Assembly: GCA_905221605.1 (NCBI GenBank)
Contig: CAJNDS010002556.1
Span: forward strand, 51,001-115,000
Direction: 5' to 3'
DNA: 64,000 bases
Origin: Symbiodinium natans
Lineage: Eukaryota > Sar > Dinophyceae > Suessiales > Symbiodiniaceae
Position numbers and translations under genes: made by a program. Below the pieces are notes generated by a model. It saw only the letters and a program-made list of their open reading frames with translations. It searched no databases and was not told the origin of the DNA. Of the stretch, positions 1 through 10,684 are shown one piece after another (the first letter of the stretch is position 1; every line of letters begins with the position of its first letter).

Positions 1-221
1 CTTCTTGCAGCACTGCCCCCTAAACCCTGAAACAAATTTGCCAAATCCCCCCATAAACGCTTTTAACTCGCAAAACCCCAAAACCCCAAAATCCCCCACC
101 CCAAAATTCCCCACCCCAAAGAAAAGGATCCAAAGATAACCCTAAACCATAAACCCTATGCCCTAAACCCTAAGCCCTAAACCCCAAACCCTAAACCCTA
201 AACCCCTGACCGCCTGCACAG

Positions 222-320
222 GCAGGCCACGGGTGCCCTCAGCGCCACGTGGTCGGGCTACTACATACGTTGCAGGCAGACGTATTCGGGCTACTACGTA
301 CGTTGCAGGCAGCTCTCCGG
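222..320 (+). CDS. Candidate internal exon with 33-nt in-frame duplication
   Basis: A segment between CCCTAAA and TTTAGGG arrays is bounded by an acceptor ending GCACAG and a donor GTTCAG. With one leading base it reads QATGALSATWSGYY... without stops. It contains a 33-nt direct repeat (253-279 and 286-312), giving two SGYY-x-RCRQ units. The other two frames are also open, so coding status is uncertain. Function unknown. Confidence 0.35.
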
Positions 321-524
321 GTTCAGTGTTTAGGGTTTAGGGTGTAGGATTCAGGGTTTAGGGTTTAGGAATCAGTAGGGTTCAGTAGGGTTTCGTAGAG
401 TTTAGTAGGGTTTAGTAGGGTTTAGGGTTAAGGGTTATGGGTTTTGGGTTTTGGGTTTTGGGTTTTGGGTTTTGGGTTTTGGGTTTAGGGCCTAAACCCG
501 AGGCTTCGAAACAACCCCCTCAAG

Positions 525-576
525 GCGAAGGCCGCAAATCTCCTTGGCCCTTGTTCCACGAGGATCGGGCGACTTA
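525..576 (+). CDS. Candidate internal exon
   Basis: Acceptor CCCCTCAAG and consensus donor GTAAGG bound 52 bases. With one leading base it reads RRPQISLALVPRGSGDL and ends in phase 0, compatible with the exon at 222 before it and the exon at 1129 after it. Function unknown. Confidence 0.4.
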
Positions 577-1128
577 GTAAGGGTGTCCCGAAACCCTAAA
601 CCCTAAACCCTACACCCTACACCCTACACCCTACACCCTAAACCCTAAACTCTAAACCCTAAGCCCTAAACCCTAAAGCCGAAACCTGCGCGGGACCTGA
701 ACTTCGGCTCGCTGAACCCCAGAAACCTTTGAAGCCCTAACGCCCAAACCCTTAAACTCCAGGCAGGTCCTGAAATCTTCACCCCCCCCCCCCCCCCCCC
801 CCCCCCCAACCCCGTTTTTCCGGGGTTTAGGGTTTCGTGTTTAGGGTTTCGGGTTTAGGGTTTAGGGTTTAGGTTACCCCCCCCCCCCCCCCCCTCGCCG
901 AACCCCGGCCCAAGCGCGCAGGCGAAATAACCGCGAAGATGGGCAGCTTGGATGGCCTCATGCTCTTTAAACCTCAACCCCTAAACCCTCAACCCTCAAC
1001 CCTCAAAACTAAACCCTAAACCCCAAACCCCAAACCCCAAACCCTCAACCCTAAACCCCAAACCCTAAACCCTCAACCCTAAACCCCAAACCCCAAACCC
1101 TAAACCCTACCCCCTCCCCTCCCCCAAG

Positions 1129-1242
1129 ACTGCGGACCGCTTCAGGAACGACCTCCGGCGCGAGGCCCCTGTGGAGGAGGTGGCGGCCCGCTTTGAGACC
1201 TGGAGCCACCTCCTGGCTGCCTCACAGATGCTGATCCGGGAA
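1129..1242 (+). CDS. Internal exon, unknown helical protein
   Basis: A pyrimidine-rich acceptor (CCCTCCCCTCCCCCAAG) leads into 38 codons reading TADRFRNDLRREAPVEEV..., rich in Arg, Glu and Ala and probably helical. The donor is non-canonical GC (GCTAGGG) running straight into a TTTAGGG array. Phase 0 at both ends. Product not recognised. Confidence 0.65.
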
Positions 1243-2149
1243 GCTAGGGTTTAGGGTTTAGGGTTTCGGGTTTGGGGTTTGGGGTTTGGGGTTTAGGGTT
1301 TAGGGTTTAGGGTTTAGGGTTTAGGGTTTAGGGTTCAGGGTGGGTGTAGGGTGTGGGCTTTAGGTGTAAGGCGTAGGGTCTAGCGTGAGGCAGGGGTTAC
1401 AAAAGGTTCAGAGGCTTGCACTAGTCCTATACGTCCTGCAGACCCTATCTGAACACCCCAAACATCCAGGACCTTATAGGAATCGATTGCCTATAAGCCC
1501 TGTACACCCTAAGCCCTAAACCCTCAGCCCTAAACCCTCTCAGCCCTAAACCTAAACCCCTTAACCCTAAACCCTCCTGACCCTGCTCCTTTTCAGAACT
1601 TGAAAAGGAATGTCCACGGGAACCCTAAACCCTTAACAGGGAACCCAAGGAAACGTAGTAGGGACATCGGGTGCGAGAGAGCTATAAAAAACCCCAACGA
1701 GAGAACCGCAACATCAAAGTAGCAACATCAAAGTAGGTAGATGGTAGGATACAGGCCGGCGTGCAACCTGATTTTCCATGTAACCCTAAACCCTAATCCC
1801 TAATCCCTAAACCCTAAACCCTAAACCCTGCTACATACTTCTAGGGCCCCATCTTTGGATCTGTACCGGGTTTCCAGTCTTGGCTTGTTTGGTGGCAGCC
1901 TTGGCGGCCGCTCTCCTGATCCTGAACCTTTGAATTTCCTAGCCGTATCTGAAGAGTTCTCCATTTCCAAAACCCACTCGGTTTCAAGGGAATCCTAAGA
2001 ACTCGGGTGGGGACTACATGCTCCTAAACCCTAGCCCTAAACCCTAGCCCTAAACCCTAAACCCTAACCCTAAACCCTAGCCCTAAACCCTAAACCCTAG
2101 CCCTAAACCCTAAACCCTAAACCCTGAGACCTTCGCCTCCGTCCCTCAG

Positions 2150-2216
2150 GATGGATCGACCAGATGCTGCGTGGCTCAAGCCCCATGTCAAGGAGGCTCT
2201 TCGGAGCTCCTGCTTG
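2150..2216 (+). CDS. Internal exon
   Basis: Strong acceptor CCTCCGTCCCTCAG after a CCCTAAA array; donor GTCTGA. With one leading base it reads MDRPDAAWLKPHVKEALRSS. The phase-0 frame is also open, so the frame is not settled. Function unknown. Confidence 0.5.
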
Positions 2217-2676
2217 GTCTGATTTGTTCACAAGCACCCCACGGTTTGAAGGCTTTGTAGGGCTGAGTTTAGGGTTTAGGGTTTGGGGTTTAGGGTTTAG
2301 GGTTTCGGGTTTAGGGTTTAGGGGTAGTAAGGCTTTCTCGGGCTTAGTTTAGGGTTTAGGCATTAGGGTGCAGGGTTTAGGGTTTAGGGTTAGAGGTACT
2401 AGGACCCAGAGTAGGCCCTTATTCCCTTTTTACAGGGTTTAGGCTCCCGTAGAACCGCTTGTATTTTCTGTTTTACTCTTGGGTCTAGTAGTGCTCAGGA
2501 TCAGGTTTCTGTGCATACATCTGGCTGAACGACATCCTGCTCGGTCTGACTTGCAAGGGTTTGTTGCAGACAGCTCTTGCACAAGGTGGGGCTTCAGCCC
2601 TTTGTTTATATTAACAAGCCCTAACCCAATCAGGGGGGTTTTCTGACCCTAAATCCTTGCTAAACTCCACTCCCTT

Positions 2677-2785
2677 CTTGAAGGTCGATGGGTATAAGTA
2701 GGGTTACAAGTAAGGTCATGTCTATTACAACCATAGTTAGGGCACGTGTAATACCCCGACTTGTAACTACCCCTGAACCTTCAAG
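2677..2785. mobile_element. Short inverted-repeat element, family 1
   Basis: A 109-bp element with imperfect inverted ends, starting CTTGAAGGTCGATGGGTA and ending TACCCCTGAACCTTCAAG. It belongs to a family with at least six copies here (also 12753, 13945, 25118, 27406, 38362). Ends are conserved and the middle is variable. MITE or introner-like. Confidence 0.7.
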
Positions 2786-2892
2786 AAACCCTATACCCCA
2801 AATGCAAAACCCTAAATCCTAAGCCCAAAACCCTAAACCCAAAACCCTAAACCCTAAACCCTAAACCCTGAACCCTAGCGCCTGGATCGCAG

Positions 2893-2982
2893 GCCATGGC
2901 CACCATGACTGCAGGCCTTGAGAAGGAGACCACGCTCCTTGCAGCCACGGCGTACAACCCCACGCAGAAGACAAGGGACGAG
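2893..2982 (+). CDS. Internal exon
   Basis: Acceptor TGGATCGCAG; thirty codons in phase 0 reading AMATMTAGLEKETTLLAA..., ending before a GC-type donor (GCGCTAGGG) that merges into a long TTTAGGG array. Composition suggests a soluble helical segment. It shares phase 0 with the exons at 4045 and 4524. Function unknown. Confidence 0.6.
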
Positions 2983-3540
2983 GCGCTAGGGTTTAGGGTT
3001 TAGGGTTTAGGGTTTAGGGTTTAGGGTTTAGGGTTTAGGGTTTAGGGTTTAGGGTGTAGGGTGTAGGGTTTAGGGTTTAGGGTCTAGGGTCTTGGGTTTT
3101 GGGTTTAGGGTTTAGGGTTTAGTGACTGCAATTCGAGGTTTAGGGATATGCGGATCTCTGTTTCAGGATTTCAGGACTTCGAGGCATTGCTTGTTGTTTG
3201 TTAAGGTGTTTTGAAAGCCAACTGTCGACTGTGGTGTCAGCTCTTTGTCGTACAGCTTCCATCGTTTGTGGAATGCTATTTTTAGACATTCATGTCTAAG
3301 TACGCTTTGAAAAAATTTGGGCATGTTTAAAAATGGTACCATAAGCCCCAAAAAATGCAGTGCCTCCAAACGTGGCTCAGCACGTGGCATGCCTAAACCC
3401 CTGAACCCTTGAACCCGAAAAAAAACCTTTAAACCCCTGAAGCCTTGAACCCTTAACCTCCTTAAACCCCTAAACCCCCTTAAAACCCTCACCCCCAAAC
3501 CCCTAAACCCTGAAACCCTTTAGCCCTGAAACCCTTAAAC

Positions 3541-3735
3541 CCTTAGACCTTAGACCCTTAGACCCTTAGACCCTTAGACCCTTAGACCCTTAGACCCTTA
3601 GACCCTTAGACCCTTAGACCCTTCAACCCTTCAACCCTTCAACCCTTCAACCCTTCAACCCTTCAACCCTTCAACCCTTCAACCCTTCAACCCTTCAACC
3701 CTTCAACCCTTCAACCCTTCAACCCTTAAACCCTC
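3541..3735. repeat. Octamer arrays (CCCTTAGA)n and (CCCTTCAA)n
   Basis: About nine units of CCCTTAGA (3545-3618) pass directly into about fourteen units of CCCTTCAA (3619-3730). These are 8-bp derivatives of the CCCTAAA heptamer, each locally homogenised. The surrounding 2986-4044 interval holds further degenerate CCCTAAA repeats and no supported exon. Confidence 0.9.
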
Positions 3736-4044
3736 AAACCCTTAGACCCTTCAACCCTTCAACCCTTCAAACCTTTGAACCCCTGAACCCCTTAACCCTT
3801 CATCCCTTAAACCTTTACACCCTTAGACCCTAAAACCCTAAACCCAAACCCTCAAGTCCCTCCGAGGCGTGCATGACCCTTAAATCCCTAAACCCCCAAA
3901 CCCCTGAACCCTAAACCCTAAGCCCTAGCCCTAAACTCTTAAACCCCTAACAGCCCTCAAATCCCTGTAGAGGCCTTCAACCCTTAAACCCTTATAAACC
4001 CTAAACCCTAAAACCCTAAACCCAAGCCCTCGAGTCCCTCCGAG

Positions 4045-4122
4045 GCGTGCATGATGATCCTACGGAGAGCTGTCAAAGCGATGCTGGGCGCGTCCCTGCA
4101 CCTCCCCAGTCTCAGGGACCAG
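4045..4122 (+). CDS. Internal exon, helical segment
   Basis: Acceptor CGAGTCCCTCCGAG; phase-0 reading ACMMILRRAVKAMLGASL..., amphipathic-helix-like, ending at a GA-type donor (GAGATCC). The acceptor and first bases are duplicated at 3857-3880 without the rest of the exon. Confidence 0.6.
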
Positions 4123-4314
4123 GAGATCCAAACCCCAAAAGCCCTGATTCCTGAAGGGTTTAGGGTTTAGGGTTTAGGGTTTTGGGTTTTGGGTTTAGGG
4201 TTTAGGGTTTAGGGATCCCTAGTCTCCTCCCCTACACCCCAAATTTCCCCTACATACCCAAGAATCCGGGCCCAGAAACCCTAGACCCTAGACCCTGAAC
4301 CCATGAACCCTACA

Positions 4315-4455
4315 CCCTAAAACCCTAAAACCCTAAAACCCTAAAACCCTAAAACCCTAAAACCCTAAAGCCCTAAAGCCCTAAAACCCTAAAACCCTAA
4401 AACCCTAAAACCCTAAAACCCTAAAACCCTAAAACCCTAAAACCCTAAACCCCTA
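4315..4455. repeat. Octamer array (CCCTAAAA)n
   Basis: About 17 units of CCCTAAAA with two CCCTAAAG variants, forming the end of the intron before the exon at 4524. Confidence 0.9.
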
Positions 4456-4523
4456 AACCCTAAAACCCTAAACCCCTAAACCCAAATCCCTAAACCCAAA
4501 TCCCTAAAACCCTGAGAGAACAG

Positions 4524-4616
4524 GCTTTCGAGAAAGTTCTGTGGATGGCATCGAACCGCAATGATGCCGTGCGAGCTGGTGGCCTTCAGCTCCTGGCCGA
4601 ACTCTTCCCCGCAGAG
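4524..4616 (+). CDS. Internal exon, HEAT-repeat-like (condensin-type?)
   Basis: Acceptor GAGAGAACAG and phase-0 reading AFEKVLWMASNRNDAVRAGG then LQLLAELFPAEE. The pattern hydrophobic-W, N-x-x-VR, then a leucine-rich helix ending FP resembles HEAT repeats, and I am reminded of condensin-II subunit G2 (CAP-G2). That assignment rests on one exon and is weak. The exon is followed by a TTTAGGG array. Confidence 0.6.
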
Positions 4617-5210
4617 GAGAGGGGGTTTAGGGTTTAGGGTTTAGGGTTTAGGGTTTAGGGTTTAGGCCTTGGGGCTTAGGGCTTAGGCTTTAGTGTAGGG
4701 TTTTGTAGGGGAGAGTTTAGGGTTTAGAGAAGGAGGGGATTGGATTTTAGGGTTCAGGGGTTTAAGGGTTCATTTTTGTTGAGCCTAGGGTGTGTTTGAC
4801 GCATTTGGGAAGCTGTTGTATGTTTTGGTTATGTGTTTTTAGTTTCCAGGGGGGGTTAAGGTCTAGGTTCAAGGTTTAGGGTTGACCACCATCGTTTGCC
4901 CCGCTTCTTGTCGGGGCAGTTGTTGCAAAGCATGGCAGGGGCGATGAAATCGTCTTTTTGCCTGTTGAACATGGCGTCGCCGAAACACGGGAATACCAAG
5001 CAGAAAGCGGCAAAAACCCGAGTTTTTTTCGCGTCCAGTTCGGGTGATGAGAGGTGGCATGAACAATGTCTGGTAGTGTCTAGAGGAATGGCAAGCTTGC
5101 AAACCCAAAAAACCCGACATTTCTGCGCGGAAATGTTGTGTACTTGCAGGCAGAACTGCTTTTTACCCCGGCAGAAGAACGTCCTTGTGGTTGAAGAGCT
5201 CATTTATAAT

Positions 5211-5535
5211 GGACGTAATCATGGTTGGGCAATGGTGCAATTGGATGCACTGGTAGCATGGACGTAATCATGGTTGGGCAATGGTGCTCTGGCAAGTGGA
5301 CGCACTGGTAGCATGGACGTAATCATGGTTGGGCAATGGTGCTCTGGCAAGTGGACACACTGGTAGCATGGACGTAATCATGGTGATGTGCATTGACAAA
5401 CTGTGCAAAAACTCGAGGAAAACACACTTTCCAAGCCTGCAGGGCCAAACAGAAAGAATTCGTGGCTGTGCGCAGGTGTTCTGACAAGTGCATGCACTGG
5501 TAGCATGGACGTAGTCATGGTTGGGCAATGGCGAG
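5211..5535. repeat. 55-bp minisatellite
   Basis: Tandem copies of a 55-bp unit beginning GGACGTAATCATGGTTGGGC: about three adjacent units (5211-5375), then a diverged copy ending near 5535. The open frames here are products of the repeat and not genes. Confidence 0.85.
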
Positions 5536-5788
5536 GTACAGGTACGAACCCAAAAGCCCTAAACCCTAAACCCGAAAGTCTACAGGCACGAACCTAAACC
5601 CGGCTGAGCCCACATGGCGATGAGGGACACCTGGGCGGGGCAAACGAAGGCGTTCGACCCAAGGTTTAGGGTTTAGGGTTTAGTGTTCAGGGTACTGCGA
5701 GATTTTGTAAGGTTGAGGGTTCAGGGTTCAGCTTTGTTGGTTGGATGCGGAGCTTCGAAACATGTTTTTTCTGCGGCTGAAAGAGCAG

Positions 5789-5931
5789 TAGAGGAGAGGA
5801 CGACTCAACTGATGGAGATGTCCGGGGCGGACTGGCCGCACATGCACGCCATGTCCGAGGTGGTAGCCAGTGCAGGCAAGGGCCCGTCGCCAGTGCCGGC
5901 GTCCATTTCCAGCGAGGTCCCGCCACTCGGA
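5789..5931 (+). CDS. Internal exon
   Basis: After a T-rich tract and an acceptor at GAAAGAGCAG, an open segment reads EERTTQLMEMSGADWPHM... and continues through a Pro/Ser-rich stretch to a GT donor at 5917 or 5932. The start could be 5784. Codon pattern and unique sequence between arrays support coding. Function unknown. Confidence 0.5.
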
Positions 5932-6677
5932 GTCAACCCTAAATCAAAAACCCTAAACCCGAAACCCTAAACCCTAAACCCTAACCTGTTGTCCCAGAAC
6001 CCAGCTTATGGGCTGGATCGCTATACATAAAACCTAGGGTTTAAGTGTACTCGTAGGGTTTAGGCGTTAGGGAGAGTTTGTCTATCGGCAGTTTGGAACT
6101 GGGTGCCCAAACAACCCTGCCTGCTTGGTATGTGGTTTAGGGTTTAGGGTGTAGGGTTTACGGTTATCTAGTTCCGGCAAACAACTAAGTAGATCCTACG
6201 AGCCAAGAGATCTCACCCAATCCGTCACCCCTTCTTCCCAAATCCCGAACCTTGAAGCACCTACTAAACCCGAAGGGTGTCGGGTTCAGGGTTTAGGTTC
6301 CGGAAGACTTCATCCCAGGTAGCATGGCTTGCCATAGGAGACGGAACTCACCAACAAGTCGAACACCCGCCACAAAAACCTAATCCCTAAACCCTAAACC
6401 CTGAATATAGGGGCGTTAATTATGAAGAATAGGGACTTGGGTTTCATTCTGGTATAATGATTTCCGGGGCCGTCAGGGAATTCTACTATCAATTATTCCA
6501 ACCCTATGTCATTGCCCCATACAAGCCAAAGTACAAGGCCACACGAGCCCCGTAAGTACAAAAGCAAAAATCGGGTTAGGGTTTAGGGCCGTTTAGGGTT
6601 TAGGGTTAATAAACCCCTAAACCCCTAAACCCCTAAGCCCGTTGAGTGCTTTGGCTACTCTACGCAAACACTTGCAG

Positions 6678-6744
6678 AAGCTCCGAAAGATCTTTGATCA
6701 TTGGGACCTGAGGGGTTTGCAAGGGTCCATATCCTACGAAGAAG
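6678..6744 (+). CDS. Internal exon, possible EF-hand-like loop
   Basis: Acceptor ACACTTGCAG; phase-0 reading KLRKIFDHWDLRGLQGSI then SYEEG. The F-D-x-W-D...G-S-I-S-x-E-E spacing resembles a degenerate EF-hand calcium loop with one extra residue, so binding is doubtful. A GC donor (GCCCTAAG) follows. Confidence 0.5.
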
Positions 6745-7238
6745 GCCCTAAGCCCTAACCCTAAACCCCCAAGCCCTAAACCCTAAACCCTAAACCCCTG
6801 AACCCTAAACCCCTAAACCCCTAAACCCCTGAACCCTAAACCCTAAACCCCTAAACCCTCAAAAGGAAGGGGGCCTCCATAGACCGCCCTCCCCTACTGT
6901 GCAGCCTCCTGGTGCCCTCTGAACATACCTAGACAGGGTTTAGGGTTTAGGGTTTAGGGTTTAGGGTTTAGGGCTTAGAGTTTAGGGTTTAGGGTTTAGG
7001 GTTTAGGGTTTAGGGTTTAGGGTTACTCGCTCCTTATTGGGGAAAGATGTGCTTAGTTTTCTTTTTGCCCCTTTGAGGGAACGACCCTGATCCTCATAAT
7101 TTTGGGTTTGGGGGTTTAGGGCTTAAGGTTTAGGGTTTAGGGTTTTGGGCTTAGGGTTTAGGGTTTAGGGCTTTAGGGCTTAGAGTTTAGGGTGTATCGT
7201 TTTAATTAGGGTTTAGGGTTTAGGATTTAAGGTTTAGG

Positions 7239-7336
7239 GTTAGGGTTTAGGGTTTAGGGTTTAGGGTTTAGGGTTTAGGGTTTAGGGTTTAGGGTTTAGG
7301 GTTTAGGGTTTAGGGTTTAGGGTTTAGGGTTTAGGG
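7239..7336. repeat. (TTTAGGG)n array
   Basis: Fourteen consecutive near-perfect TTTAGGG units. A second array of the same orientation runs at 7446-7578, on the other side of the candidate exon at 7386. Confidence 0.95.
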
Positions 7337-7385
7337 TAACCAGCTGAGGACCGGGCTCCCCTCCCCACGCCGTCTGGTGGAGCAG

Positions 7386-7436
7386 AGCCTCTCGGCAAAA
7401 CCAGGGGAGCCGCGAGCTTCGAGGAAAGAACCTCCT
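7386..7436 (+). CDS. Candidate internal exon
   Basis: Unique GC-rich island between two TTTAGGG arrays. Acceptor GTCTGGTGGAGCAG; phase-0 reading SLSAKPGEPRASRKEPP, a disordered-type sequence, with a GC donor (GCGTTGGG). Function unknown. Confidence 0.4.
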
Positions 7437-7580
7437 GCGTTGGGATTGGGGTTTAGGGTTTAGGGTTTAGGGTTTAGGGTTTAGGGTTTAGGGTTTAGGG
7501 TTTAGGGTTTAGGGTTTAGGGTTTAGGGTTTGGGGTTTGGGGTTTGGGGTTTGGGGTTTAGGGTTTAGGGTTTAGGGTAT

Positions 7581-7671
7581 GTTCCTCTTTATCCTACCAG
7601 TCATTACTAGGGATTGTAGGGGGGGGGGGGTACTATGATAACTATTAAGGACTGTTCGGAAACGGGGGAAC
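7581..7671. mobile_element. Short inverted-repeat element, family 2
   Basis: About 90 bp starting GTTCCTCTTTATCCTACCAG and ending with its imperfect complement before GGGGGAAC. An internal AGGGATT...AACTATTAAGG is shared with copies at 41166 and 43351. MITE/introner-like. The remaining sequence to 8230 holds degenerate repeats and no supported exon. Confidence 0.65.
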
Positions 7672-8233
7672 ATCCCAGTTCATACGCCCTAAAAGCACGA
7701 AACCCTAAACCCCTACACCCTGGACCCTAAACCCCAAACCCTTGAGAGCCCATGTCCCCATACTAGGGTCCCAGACTTCAATTCGGTCTAAGAGTAGTAA
7801 AATGGGCGCTTAATATGGTCCCTTGCCTCCTTCAAAGGGTTCTGAAGTATGGGCCCTTGGGTTGTATATACTCAAGACTCGACTCTTCTGCAGGAACCAG
7901 GCATAGAAATTAAGGTCTCTATAAGTATTTGTGGTTTAAGGGTTTAGGGTTTAGTCTTTAGGGTTTACGGTTGGGGGTCCTTGTGGGAAACGAGAACAAA
8001 ACCTTACGCGAAACCCTAAAGCCCTAAACCCCGCACCCTAGACCCCAAACTCTAAATTTCAGGCCTAGCGGCACGGGCCGGCCCCCGCCCCCCAAAGCAC
8101 GAAACCTTGAACCTTGGCACTGTCTTCTCTTTCCCGTGTCTTTGTCCTCTCCTTCTCTCTGTCTCTCTTTCTCCTGCCTTCGCCCCCCCTCCCTCCCCCC
8201 CCCCCCCCCCCGGCGCGCGCGCGCGCGCACGCG

Positions 8234-8960
8234 CACCCGCATCAGGAGCATCAGTGGGGTTGGTTTGGGGGCCTTAAAAGCATTCTATGCATGCGTTTTG
8301 CCTTCGAAAAACCTTCAGAAAACGCTGTAAACACGTGTTTTTGGGCTTGGGAAGCCTTTTGGGACCCAGGAAAGGGAGCATCATGAGCATCAGCGGCCTC
8401 CCCCAGGCCATCCAAAACCCCCTTAAACACGCCGATTGTATGTGCTTGAACGCTTGCGTGCCCACGAAACCCCCAAAAGCAAGACCCCGAATGCCCTTAA
8501 GGGCATTCGGGGTCCTGCTGTTCGGGTGTTTTGTAGGCACGAAGCCGTTCGAGCGCGTAAAATGAGCGATTTTAGGGGCGTTTTTACGTGGACCCACAAA
8601 ACACTCGGTATTTACGAGGTTTTCTGCTGTTGGAACACCCCCCCAAACCGAGCATCATGAGCATCAGCTGGGTCTCTGGGCCGTGGGCCCGGACCCCCCC
8701 ACGAAGCCCATGAGAAACGATGGCTCGATGATGCGCCCGGACCCCGCGCATCAGCAGCATCAGCAGACCCCCCCCCCGGACGTGGGTTTCGATGATGCGC
8801 ACTTTGGGGGCGGGTCAAGGGCAACAGGGGTGGGGGTCGGAGGCACGCGTGAAAAACCTCATAAAAACACGGTATTTACGGTGATTTCAGCGTTTTTCAG
8901 CGTTTTTTATTGCCTTGGGCCCGCGGGCCAGGGCTGCTGATGCTCATGATGCTCGCCTGG
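8234..8960. repeat. GAGCATCA-bounded dispersed repeat cluster
   Basis: Four or five diverged units share the boundary motif GAGCATCATGAGCATCAG (8378, 8649, inverted at 8932; partial at 8234 and 8748) and an internal motif around TTTACGAGGTTTTC (8610, 8870, 9115). Overlapping open frames on both strands arise from this repeat. Related boundary motifs occur in the retroelement at 54781 and 60475. Confidence 0.7.
8483..8514. repeat. Perfect 32-bp palindrome
   Basis: GACCCCGAATGCCCTT is followed immediately by its exact reverse complement, with no loop. It lies inside the GAGCATCA repeat cluster. Confidence 0.95.
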
Positions 8961-9324
8961 TTTTGGGCTTCCGGTACCCCCCCCAAACCTTGAAAAACGT
9001 GGTTTCGGCCTGGCGCGCGCCCCATGTGAAAAGCTAGGGCCGATGATGCGCGCCCGTGAGGGTTTAACGGGGTGCTGCGGGTGTTTTGTGGCCTCGGTTT
9101 TTCGTAAAAACCCATGGTTTTTACGAGGTTTTCGTGCTTTTCGCACCACTGCGTGTTGCGTCCCCTTGGATGCCGTTTTGGAGGCCTCCCGAAGGGCCCC
9201 GCGCGAATTTGAAGCAATTTTGGGCGGGGTCGGCGGCTCGGGCGCTCGCCCCTTAAAGCTAGCGCTTTGGTGCGACGCGGGCTCCGCCCTGGACCACGGG
9301 CGGCGCGGGGGCCGGATTTAAGAG

Positions 9325-9592
9325 CCTCCGGCTCAAGCCGCCGACCCCGCTGGAGCATAGTTGAAAGGTCTAAACCCACTCGTCGGCTCAAAGGATGCTT
9401 TCCTCACCGCATGGTTCGAAGATCATCCCAGCCTGCTCGGCAGAGTTCTGTGAAACGTTGGGGGGGGGGGGGGTGGGCAGCAGGATCCAAACAGCCCAGA
9501 AGGCAGCCAGAAAATAGACGGAGGGGGGGGGGGAGGGGGGGGAGGGGGGGGGTGGGGGGTGGGGGGGGGGGGGGTAGGGGGGGGGGGGGGGG

Positions 9593-9636
<44 letters not shown>

Positions 9637-9885
9637 AGGGGGGGTTGGGGGGGGGGGGGGTAGGGGGGGTTGGGGGGGTGGGGGTCGAAAAACTGATTTT
9701 GCTGACGCCCCTACCCTCTGCAGGTGGCGCGGTCCTCCACGAAAAAATTGTGCACCGACCCCCCCTACCCCCTCATCGGGGTAAATAGGGAAAGCTCCGG
9801 CTCAAGCCGCCGACCCCGCTACAGCATAGTTGAGAGCTCTAAACCCGCTCGCATGGTTCGAAGATCATCCCACAACACGGCAGGG
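9325..9885. repeat. Direct duplication flanking poly-G tracts
   Basis: A roughly 90-bp block (9325-9425), containing CTCCGGCTCAAGCCGCCGAC and CGCATGGTTCGAAGATCATC, is repeated with small differences at 9793-9885. Between the copies lie poly-G tracts (9459-9682) interrupted by single A or T bases. Glycine-rich open frames here are artefacts. No exon seen from 8961 to 10032. Confidence 0.8.
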
Positions 9886-10032
9886 GTCAGGACAAGCTCA
9901 AGCCAAAAAGACGGGGTGGGTGCACCGACCCCCCCTACCACCCCCCCCCCCGGGGTTTTGGGGGGGTAAGGAGGGAAAGAGGGAGGTTTTCACCTCCTTT
10001 TCCCATCAAACACGCTGCCAGGGTCGGCGGAC

Positions 10033-10134
10033 CCTAAACCCTAAACCCTAAACCCTAAACCCTAAACCCTAAACCCTAAACCCTAAACCCTAAACCCTAA
10101 ACCCTAAACCCTAAACCCTAAACCCTAAACCCTA
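10033..10134. repeat. (CCCTAAA)n array
   Basis: Fourteen perfect CCCTAAA units ending ten bases before the acceptor of the exon at 10144; pyrimidine-rich strand on the sense side. Confidence 0.95.
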
Positions 10135-10143
10135 ACCTCGCAG

Positions 10144-10245
10144 GTCTCCTTGCCAATCCCTTCAACCTTCCTCGAGAGCGTCCTGAAAGCGCCGGCGCGG
10201 ACAACCGCTCCAAGTATCTTCCACCGCATCCGAGCAGCACCTGCA
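10144..10245 (+). CDS. Internal exon
   Basis: Acceptor CCTCGCAG right after the CCCTAAA array and donor GTAGGG leading into TTTAGGG repeats. Thirty-four codons, phase 0 at both ends, reading VSLPIPSTFLESVLKAPA... and ending IRAAPA. Function unknown. Confidence 0.65.
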
Positions 10246-10621
10246 GTAGGGTTCAGGGTTTAGGGTTTTCGGGTTTAGGGTTTTCGGGCTTAGGGTTTTG
10301 GGAATAGGGTTTAGGGTTGAGCCCTCCCTCCCCCACAAATACCTCGAAGTCCCGTGAGGTCTAGGGTTTACTCAGAGGATCCGGGAGCGTAGTAAGTAGT
10401 TGTTAAGACCGGTTACTAAGTTTAACCCCTTCCCCTTTTTATATTGAGGGTCCCGTTCAGTGCACTTCGAGCCCTACCCCAAACACCTAATAGCTGAACC
10501 TTTAAACTTGTTCGGTAAACCCTAAACCCTAAATCCTAAATCCTAAATCCTAAATCCTAAACCCTATATAAACCCTTAATCCTAAACCGTGAAGTAATTG
10601 GAGGGCCTTGGGGTCTAGCAG

Positions 10622-10684
10622 CTCAGGGAAGACGATGTGGAAGACGATGGCATCCACGTTCTCTTCGACCACACGAACCCTGAA
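10622..10684 (+). CDS. Internal exon, acidic
   Basis: Acceptor GGTCTAGCAG; phase-0 reading LREDDVEDDGIHVLFDHT..., acidic, with a GA donor; read-through would reach a TGA two codons later. The minus strand is also open with fair splice signals. The plus strand is preferred because neighbours are plus. Confidence 0.45.

Noticed and set aside
922-961. Candidate exon reading EITAKMGSLDGLM after GCGCAG
   Set aside because: No convincing donor, and the exons at 525 and 1129 join in frame without it; left unannotated.
1-1600. True telomere at the left edge of the window
   Set aside because: Both repeat orientations alternate from the first kilobase and similar arrays recur throughout, so this is interstitial.
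4856-5267. Overlapping 80-120-codon frames on both strands
   Set aside because: They overlap each other and the start of the minisatellite, with no splice signals or recognisable domain.
5211-5535. CRISPR-like direct repeats
   Set aside because: The 55-bp units are head-to-tail without unique spacers, no cas genes, and the context is eukaryotic.
9267-9682. Gly-rich open frames over poly-G tracts (also 25795-26272, 31811-32044)
   Set aside because: Homopolymer translation without codon structure or stable assembly length.
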